A DNA stretch of 64,000 nt from Tricholoma matsutake (lineage: Eukaryota; Basidiomycota; Agaricomycetes; Agaricales; Tricholomataceae): NCBI GenBank assembly GCA_026075535.2, contig AP026542.1, positions 1,550,001-1,614,000 of the forward strand. Reading direction: 5' to 3'. A program made the translations under genes and the position numbers. The stretch's first letter is position 1, and the number at the start of each line of letters is the position of its first letter. The notes under the pieces were generated by a model, which did no database searches, had not been told where the DNA came from, and saw nothing but the letters and a program-made list of their open reading frames with translations. Positions 41,400 to 48,768 of the stretch are shown here, piece after piece.

Positions 41400-42317
41400 T
41401 CATGGAGATAAGGAGCAAGGAATTAGTAGAGGATTTAGCAGCATTGTTTTTGTGAAGGCCTCGGCAAGGCATTGGGATATGTTCAATGTAGCACACACCT
41501 CGTGCGATGGACAAATTGCAGTGTAGAAGATCTGATCACCTTCCTCCACTTCCTCTGGCTCCTCCTCCTCATCATCCAAGTCCAGCATCAGATCAGGAAC
41601 CCATTCCAACTCCACTTCAGGTATAGGCAGGGGTCTGGCATGACACTTCTGAGTACATCGTATCGTGGCCTTCTGTCCATGATGTTCTTGCCTGGCTTCT
41701 GTGAAACAAGTACAACAGCGGGATGGACATCGGCTCATGGTAACCTCCCTGGTATGCCAGTCGACCTCTGGGTTATGGTCTCGAAGCCATGGATAGCCCA
41801 AAATCACCTTTTGCTTTCCTAATTGAGTGACAGCAAAAAGGGCACACTCACTATGATCTTTGTAATGGAGGACCAGGTCTACAACCTCTCGGATGGCACC
41901 AGCTTCGTTTGGGGACCCATCCACATTATACACAGGTATTGGATGTGAGAGTGAGCGAGTATTTAGGCGATGTTGTTGTGCGAGATGGGCATTGATGAAG
42001 AGACCGGTCACACCAGAGTCCAGGAGTGCAGAGACACTGAGTATCTGTCCAGTGTCAGTCGTCTGCAGTTCTATTGCTAGGTTCAAGGAATGTGTAGAGG
42101 GAGTGGATGCAACAATATATTTGCATGGTAGTTTGCGCTCCCATGATTTAATTTTGGGGTGTGGAGCAGAGGGAGAGATGGGAAGAGCAGGTACATCTTC
42201 AGCCAACTTCAAAGGGTCAGAGAGGGGAACAGTCACAGAAATGGATTCATTCTCCAGGGATTCAACTGACAAGACTTCAAAGTGGTTATGTACAGGCAGT
42301 GAGGGTGTACAATTCAC
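41400..42317 (-). pseudogene. Gypsy aspartic protease region
   Basis: 305-codon open frame with the active-site region ALLDSGVTGLFINAHL (D-S-G where most retroviral-type proteases have D-S/T-G), then LGKQKVILGYPWLRDHNPEV, the conserved second part of gypsy proteases. It overlaps the Gag frame end by four bases. The acidic stretch DLDDEEEEPEEVEEGD follows. Confidence 0.82.
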
Positions 42318-43741
42318 TTGCTGCGAATAGAAAAATCCTGCTCCTCTACAACGTCTGACTTGATCTCCTCTCCAACCTGATCCTTTGCTTCCTCGACATC
42401 TACAAGCACTAACAAGTCTTGGAGGAGTTCATGTCGCCCCTCGGGGGTGAGCATGCGGATATCCTGATGATGGGGACATGCTCCAGCTCTGTGCCCAGTT
42501 TCCCCACAGGGGTAGCAGAGATCCAACCTACGTGCATGGCTGTGGGCCGCATCAACATCCATTGGTACTGGGACATTGATGGCTGGTGTGGGAGTCTGAC
42601 AAACAGGAATGGGGTTAAGGCAGGGAAGGGTTTGATTGAAGGTGTAGGGCGCATGAGTGGTAGTTGGAGCACGGAATGCAGCATTAAACACCGCATTTGT
42701 GAGTTGGTTCTCATCACAGAGTGAAGCAGCTTCATACCAAGTATAGATATCATTGTCTGCTGGGCGCCCTTCCAACATCTGGTCCTGAATTTCTTGATTG
42801 AGGCCCCGTCGGAACTTCACCACCACTGGTAGCCCACTCCCGTATCCTGCCATGTCCACCAAATCCTTAAACTCATCGATATAATTGTCCATGGATCAAT
42901 GTGCCTGGTGGTAAGAGGATGACTCGAGTCGTGTCACTGCTCAGTGGCACTTGTTGAGGGGACAAAAGTGGCATACAAACTCGGCTCGAAAGTCACCCCA
43001 AGTGGAGAAAGGTAGAGAACCGAGTTCTTTAGTTTGACGCAGAATACGGTCCATGTAGAGATAGGCACGTTAAGATTTCATGTATGTGAAGGCCCAATAA
43101 ATTTTTGCAGCCTCATCGATGAATTGATGTGACTGGAGACTGATGTATAACTCACAGGAATTAAGGAATGCATGTCCCTGTGCATGTGCGCCATTAAATT
43201 CAGCAGGGGGAGATGGTTTGATCTGGGTGTGCTCTGTAGTGGGCGCATTTGGCAGCACGTTGTTGTTGGGTGCGCTTGGAGTTGCAATGGGGGGAATATT
43301 GGTCATAGGGTCAGTCTGGAGGGTCCTGACAAAGTTTTTGATCATAGATTTAAGTGAATCGATTTGCGCACGTATTCCGGAAACATCACTTTCAAGTGCG
43401 TCGAGGTGCTCTGATGTGTCCATGTCGCTAGGGGGTGCGTTTGGCGAAAATGGTGGTGCAGTAAAGGTGGGACTGTCTGGAACAGTGTGTAGGGAGTCTG
43501 TGGAGCTTTGGGAAGCATTGTCCACTCCGTACCTGCCTATCTTGGGCAGTGCGTTCGCGATTTTGGGCCTTAGGAGAGAGTTTTCTACCATAAGGGCAAT
43601 CTCAGCCTCTAGCAAAGGGAAATCTGAAGTTAAAATTATACTACATATTACAGGGATTGGGGATGCACCTAGCAAAGGGAAATCCGAAGAGAAAACTCTA
43701 AGGATCCCTTTGCCAATGCCCAGTATATGTGAAGATGACAA
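42314..43741 (-). pseudogene. Gypsy Gag remnant
   Basis: The 43741-43070 frame holds the N-terminal part, with a coiled-coil-like EHLDALESDVSGIRAQIDSL and PAEFNGAHAQGHAFLNSCEL (capsid start). The frame 42892-42314 continues with DNYIDEFKDLVDMAGYGSG, FRRGLNQEIQDQMLEGRP and a CCHC knuckle C-x2-C-x4-H-x4-C (CYPCGETGHRAGAC). The first frame overlaps the 5' LTR because upstream codons stay open there. A gap of frameshifted sequence lies between 42893 and 43070. Confidence 0.82.
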
Positions 43742-44022
43742 AAATCAAATAATAACCTAAAAATAGAAAAGGCGGAGATAGGCAGATCAAGGCCGCCAAA
43801 TGACATCATACCAAGAGGTAGATGTCGGAAGGGGTGCTCCGCCTCTAAATATAAAACTGTCAACATGCACAAACATGATAGAAAGGGAAATTAGTAATAA
43901 ATTCCGGAAAAATCATAGAAAATAAAGAATAGAAGGAAATGAAGTGAGGAAAAATATAGAACGAATGTAAAAAATAGGAGAAACACACAGGGCACCCCCC
44001 TAGTCCCCCTAGTCCCCTCACA
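43590..44022 (-). repeat. 5' LTR of gypsy element
   Basis: 433 bp, TGTGAGGGGAC...GCCCTTATG on the element strand, same length as its partner with about 14-15 differences. Confidence 0.9.
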
Positions 44023-44027
44023 ATGGT

Positions 44028-44207
44028 GAAATGAAAACTGTGCATTACATTATGGATTATGAACTTCTGTGATCCTGTTTCCATATCTAGTCCTCACCTA
44101 GTAACAATTATAATGATAACTTCTTATAGGAATAACTTGAACTGTAATATGTTCCATACTGACTGGCTGTAGATTTTTCTGTTTGTATGACTCATTACTT
44201 TAGAATG
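44028..44207. other. Non-coding flank of the gypsy element
   Basis: No gene. Continues the sequence that lay downstream of the ubiquitin-hydrolase-like gene before the gypsy insertion. Confidence 0.4.
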
Positions 44208-44701
44208 GAGGACTTGTTCATGCCAGGCTTTAGCCATGGCCCAATTGGACAAGTGATGAATTGCAAGGTTCCTGGTTTGTGAGACCATCTGGGTAAAGTG
44301 CTCATTTAAATTCAAGGCATGCTTAACTTCATCACTCAAGCATTACGGTCCTCCATCCCACACAACTTCCTTCCAAGTTCCACCCTTGCCCTAGGCCAGT
44401 TTGAATCTACTTCCTGCATGATGACTGTGCTTGCTCCTGGTCTATTGAGTACTATGCTTCAATGATAGCCCCAGCCACATCTGGTCATTGTCCAACACTT
44501 CGGGCTCCATACATGGGAGAGTTGGTGGCTCAGATCCTTTCCCAAGGAGCTTTGTATTCTGGGAGTGTTCTGGGTCTCCCATTTCCATGGGCTCAGTCAG
44601 TGTGATATCATTCTGCAAGGACAAGAAACTGAACACTTTGGTTGACAGGTATTAACTTGTCCAATTGGGCCATGGCTAAAGCCTGGCATGAACAAGTCCT
44701 C
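44208..44701. repeat. Perfect 47-bp inverted repeat with 400-bp loop
   Basis: 44208-44254 begins GAGGACTTGTTCATGCCAGG and 44655-44701 is its exact complement. I found no mismatch. Flanks (TTTAGAATG and TAAGATCTA) give no target duplication. The loop has no gene. Confidence 0.92.
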
Positions 44702-45080
44702 TAAGATCTACTTATATATATGTGTGCATAGGTTGTAGGCTTACCTTGGTGCCAGGTGAAGTAAACTAAGCAAATCAAATGTAACTACTACCAAGAGAGA
44801 TGATGAAAGAATGACAAAAGAGTAACAAATATCTAAAATGTCCAATATTGTCTTGAACATGATATCTTCACAGTAAATACTACCAACAAGTGATCAGTTT
44901 CATCTGGAATTAGTTGACTGTTCATGTGCAAAAGGGAGGTAGTGCCTGTGTCTTAGCTGGTATTTCCATCAACTAACACTTAGTATTAATGACCTATGTC
45001 ACAATCACTAGCAAAAAGCATAACAATCCTCTGAGAATCTCAAAGTGACATTATATTTGAAATTATATACAGTGTAAATA
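44702..45080. other. AT-rich non-coding
   Basis: No gene or clear repeat. Confidence 0.4.
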
Positions 45081-45262
45081 ATGAGTATAAAAGGGAGTGA
45101 GGGAGAGGGGAGTGAGGCATAAAGTGAAAGGGAGTAAGGGGGAGGGGAGGGAGGAGAGGGGAGAGGAGAGGGGAGAGTGTGAGAGGAAGGCAGAGAAGGG
45201 AAGAGGGGGGGCAGGAGAGGGAGAGGAGGGAGAAGGGCCAAAAAGTTAGTAAAAGGAAACAC
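45081..45262 (+). repeat. Polypurine tract of about 180 bp
   Basis: Almost only A and G (GGGAGGGAGGAGAGGGGAGAGG and similar). The long Pro/Leu-rich frame on the other strand is an artefact of this composition. Confidence 0.85.
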
Positions 45263-45289
45263 AAAAAGAAAGAAGAAAAAAAATCTATG

Positions 45290-45324
45290 GCCCAAACAAT
45301 GATGCGCATTGTTTGGGCCATTTC
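45290..45324. repeat. Perfect palindrome at the cassette exon end
   Basis: ATGGCCCAAACAATG then a five-base loop then CATTGTTTGGGCCAT. Related sequences at 36360-36390 (GCCCAAACGACG/CATTGTTTGGGC) and 46997-47028 (GGGCCCAAACGATG...CATTTGGGC) encode the same IVWA motif next to an intron. Confidence 0.85.
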
Positions 45325-46256
45325 ATCATGTCATTTCTTGGTGTCGTTCCCCTTTCCTGCTGCCGTTGGCTCATACGCACCAGCCTTGCCCCCTACGAGC
45401 AGTTGCTCGTAGCGGAGGGGTCTGGTGCCATGGGCATTGTCATCTGGGGCTGATGCTGGGTCACTGTCATTGCCAGTCATCTGTTGCAGGGACAAAAAGA
45501 AAACAAAAAAAACTTACTTATGGTGCAGGAGACATCGAGATCTCCTGGGCCTCATTCCCGCTCCCCTTTGTTTCCCTTTCATCTTGTGTCATCCCTGTGG
45601 ACCCTGCCCGCCTCGCTGTTCCCGTCGTAGTTGTGGTCATGGTTGTCATTATTGTTGTTGTCCCTGCCCCATTCCCAGCAGTCATTTACGGTGGTGGGTC
45701 GGGATGCTGCTGTGGTCATGCTTGCAGGTCCAGCGAGTGTCGTCTTGGCTCTGTTTGTCATTCCCCTCATAGCTAGTATGCCACCCGAGATCCACCCCAT
45801 GAGCAGTTGCTCATGGGCCTGGAAATGGGTGGTGTGTCGTTCGGAACCTGGTGCCTTGGGTGGGTAGTGCTGGGGCCTGTGGGGCATTGTTTGGTGTGTT
45901 GGTGCCGGTGCCGGTGCCGGTGCTGGGGTCATCATTGGGCATCCTGGGGTTGTTGCCTCATCATTGTTGTGGGGTCCTGGGGTTGTTCATCATTGTGGTG
46001 GGGCCCTGGTGCTCGTTCCTTGTCATCATTGGTGCCTACCATTGTCCACTTGCCCTACCCAACCTGCAAGCAGGTGCTTGCAGTGGTGGGGATGGGTGGT
46101 GTTTGGTGTTGTTGTGGAACTCTCTTTGAGGGGGTTTGGGGGGGTCAGTGTGACATGGCGCATGTATGGGGGTTGCTGGGTGCTTACTGGGTGGGTATCC
46201 CCTTCTGGGGTCTCCTGGCATCCCTCTGCACCCTCCTAGCCCATGTCAACAGCCTC

Positions 46257-46816
46257 TAGGGCATGGCATGGGTAATACTCAGGTATATTTGCTTATACCC
46301 CTACCCATACCCATGAACACCATACCTGCACAGGTAGGGGTACAGTGTTACCATGGGTTTTTGTGGGTTACCCATGGTTATTCATGGGTATTGATATGAA
46401 TATGTATTTTAATAATCTAATTACACTAAATTAATATATAGAAAGTGTGGCATGGGGTCGTTCCATGTGAGCTCCTCATTCCGAGGGAATTCCAACCTAG
46501 GAAATGAAAGAAACAAAATAGTTAGTTTACAAAAAAAAAAATGAACAAAAAAAAACTTACTGAATGTAACATGTAACAAGAAAATATTACTGTGACCACA
46601 GGCAACCACAGGCAACTGAGGGCTGAGCTTGAAATCTCAACACAGATGATCACTCACCTGACCAAAATCTGGGTACTGGCATACCCACACATACCCATAA
46701 CACCGTGGAAAAGGGTATGGTGTTGCCCGGGTATGGCAATCCCATACCTGTACCCATACCCATGCATACCTGTGACCAGAAACACATGGTGTTACATGTA
46801 CCCATGCCATGCCCTA
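46257..46816. mobile_element. hAT-type MITE (560 bp) inside hairpin cassette 4
   Basis: Ends TAGGGCATGGCATGGGTA and its exact complement (18 bp), with a perfect 8-bp target duplication ACAGCCTC at 46249-46256 and 46817-46824. Subterminal ACCCATACCC words as in the 40193 element. The interior 46490-46570 contains an intron-like stretch that resembles the cassette introns, so the MITE appears to carry cassette sequence. Confidence 0.95.
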
Positions 46817-47171
46817 ACAGCCTCACACCCCAGTTGGACAGGGAGGAGGGGGTTAGTCCGGCATCTGGGGTGGTGGTGTGTCTCGTGTCTGGGTCTGTCA
46901 TCACTAGTAGTTTAGATCCCAAAAAATGAAGAAAAACATTTAGTTAGGTGATTGATAAACACAAGCAAAAAAACAAAAACAAAACACATATCTAGGGCCC
47001 AAACGATGGTTGCGTCATTTGGGCTTGCGTTGCATCTGAAATGACTTGTTTGCAGCCAGCACCGGTTTGTGCTGCTGTCATGGGAGTGGTGGTGCTGGGT
47101 GTAGGTGGAGCAGAGGTGCTTATAAACGGAAGTGGACCGTGGTACAGGTTGTGTGATCAAGCTGAATGTTC

Positions 47172-47361
47172 AAAATGAACCATGAGACTTACTTTCCATT
47201 TTGATCCAAAATCCACATGTCGGAAGAACCCGCTGACTTTGAAAATCTGTAGGGACTGACTTTCAAAAGAAAGCTTATTTGGCACCACACTTAAACCTGT
47301 ATTTTGATGGCATGTTTGTTGGGTTATAAAGATGAGTCCTCATACTTTGGACTCGTAACAG
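47172..47361 (-). repeat. About 190-bp module, inverted copy of 30503-30700
   Basis: Complement carries the same ordered blocks (TTACGAGTCC, ACATGCCATCAAAATACAGG, AAGCTTTCTTTTGAAAGTCA). It lies directly upstream of hairpin cassette 4. Confidence 0.72.
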
Positions 47362-47412
47362 TCACATGGCAATACACACAATATTTATTTGGTTCCAGTC
47401 AGCTTAAAAAAT

Positions 47413-48190
47413 GTTTTTTCTGCGCCTCGATAACTTGGTCCATGATGTCACTGATTTCGAGACTCAAATCATCTTCGTCCCAATCTGCAAGCTGATTTTG
47501 AGATGATATAGATGTCAATGAAAATAATCCCAGGCTCTCTAAGAGAGCTTCCCATTGAACCTCTCATTCAACACATTCATTCCGTGCCTGCCATCATTTT
47601 CCCATGTGTCCTTGCTCCAAGATCGGGTTTGATCAAGATGTTCTGAGCCTCACAAGCCTTAAGATGGTTTTGGACCAGCTGTCCAGTGACAGCCTTGGGG
47701 CCTTCACAAACAGTTAATGATTGTTCACCAAAAAAAAGGCAAGTAGAAATAATAGTAAACCGTACTTGTTTGGCCACTTTTTGATGACCCGGTTTCCCTG
47801 CAGAGAAACTGCCATGTGTAGAAACCTGAATTTTGCAAAACGGTTAAATGAGGATATTCAATTGCAAATATGCTTATGTCGCCATCATCTCCACACTTGG
47901 TGGCACCACCGCCAATATCTCAGTATATCCATTCAACAGGAGAGAAAACAGTAGGTCTGAGACTTAAGTTGCAAATTAGTATAACACCAGAAGCATAAGA
48001 TTATGTGGAAACATACCTGAGTTATCCCTTTCATAAACTGCGCACGAGGTTGTTGTGTAATTGTGATTTTGGCCATGTACTGAAACTTGGTGCCATTATG
48101 GGGAAAAAAAATAAAAGTCGTGCAGGTCCGAAAGCATAGCATAAATGGGGGGCTGTGGGTCAAGATCTCTGTCGCAATTCAGCTTCATTG
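47413..48190 (-). CDS. Spliced gene of unknown function
   Basis: Minus strand. Readable blocks: PHNGTKFQYMAKITITQQPR with AQFMKGIT, a clean 61-nt intron (48017-47957, GTATGTTTCC...TACTAATTTG...CTCAG), then SLTVCEGPKAVTGQLVQNHL with KACEAQNILIKPDLGARTHG, and a C-terminal exon LTSISSQNQLADWDEDDLSL with EISDIMDQVIEAQKKHFLS and a stop at 47413. The even codon usage and clean splice site suggest a real or recently lost gene; the start was not fixed and a stop near 47580 may be an intron or a mutation. No family recognised. Its 3' end is about 50 bp from the 47172-47361 module. Confidence 0.45.
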
Positions 48191-48768
48191 CAGCTTCATT
48201 GTTGAAATCAGATGTGTACATCAGGAAAATCCAATGCCGACTTATTATACTTAATGCTCCTTATTCTTACTTAAAGTCGAAATTAAGCAGTATTAAGCAA
48301 ACAGCTGTTAAGGAGATTTTGCTTAGAATAAGTAGGGTCATTTCCTGAATTAAGCAAATTTATCCTTATTTGCTTCCTTAGTGCTTTCTTATTTTGCTTA
48401 TTCTAAGTATGTGCTACAACATCAAGGGATTTTTAAGGAGCAGCCTAAGGCCATTAAGCAGCAAAAAAGTAGATGTAAGCATAGTTTTAAGCGTCGAAAA
48501 TCTCAGAAGGTGGTCAATAAAACTCTCATAAGCATCATTAGAGAAAGTCAGCTGGAAAAACAAGTATATTCCATCATCTAAGGAAGTACGGAAAGTGTAG
48601 TCTAAGCAAAATTTAAGATCATAAGGGAATCCATCATGCATATAAGAAATAGGGAACAAAAAGCAGCATTATATTTGAATTGGCAGGGGCCCTTGAACAT
48701 TGCATTGTCATTACCTCTAGAATAAATGATCAGTCATTAACCAGAGGTGAAGGTGAGGAAGATTACAA
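48191..48768. other. AT-rich stretch with TTAAGCA words
   Basis: Repeated TTAAGCA, TTGCTTA and ATTCTAAG words, including an inverted pair TTTGCTTAGAATAAG (48319) and GCTTATTCTAAGTA (48397). No gene. Confidence 0.5.

Larger units (their letters stand above)
37477..44022 (-). mobile_element. Ty3/gypsy retrotransposon of chromodomain type, decayed
   Basis: Two 433-bp LTRs (37477-37909 and 43590-44022) and a perfect 5-bp duplication ATGGT (37472-37476 and 44023-44027). About 14-15 LTR differences (about 96.5% identity) suggest moderate age. On the minus strand: Gag, protease, RT, RNase H, integrase and a chromodomain-like C-terminus, the gypsy order. Many frameshifts and a MITE at 40193-40681 inactivate it. 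It inserted exactly at the stop codon of the ubiquitin-hydrolase-like gene. Confidence 0.93.
45290..47170 (-). repeat. Hairpin cassette 4, interrupted by a MITE
   Basis: Minus orientation from 47170: a Thr/Pro/His-rich exon ends at the motif NDATIVWAL near 47010, then an intron (46990-46918, GTTTTGTTTTTG...CACCTAACTAAATG...) and a short exon with NWGVRLL, into which the MITE 46257-46816 is inserted. Downstream: hairpins 46064-46083 (CTGCAAGCA-GG-TGCTTGCAG), 45796-45817 (CCCATGAGCA-GT-TGCTCATGGG) and 45393-45412 (CTACGAGCA-GT-TGCTCGTAG), all perfect, an intron at 45525-45490 and a second IVWAI motif at the palindrome 45290-45324. Confidence 0.62.

Noticed and set aside
45008..45321. Pro/Leu-rich frames opposite the purine tract
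   Set aside because: Artefact of the A/G-only sequence. Only the first few codons, the IVWA motif, resemble the cassette exon.
24081..46083. Hairpins as bacterial-type terminators or CRISPR repeats
   Set aside because: The DNA is eukaryotic, spacing is irregular, there is no U-tract after the stems and no spacer array or cas gene.
30503..47361. A single 16.9-kb composite transposon
   Set aside because: The inverted modules exist, but no target duplication was found and each module has a simpler local explanation as cassette promoter. Kept only as a finding to test.
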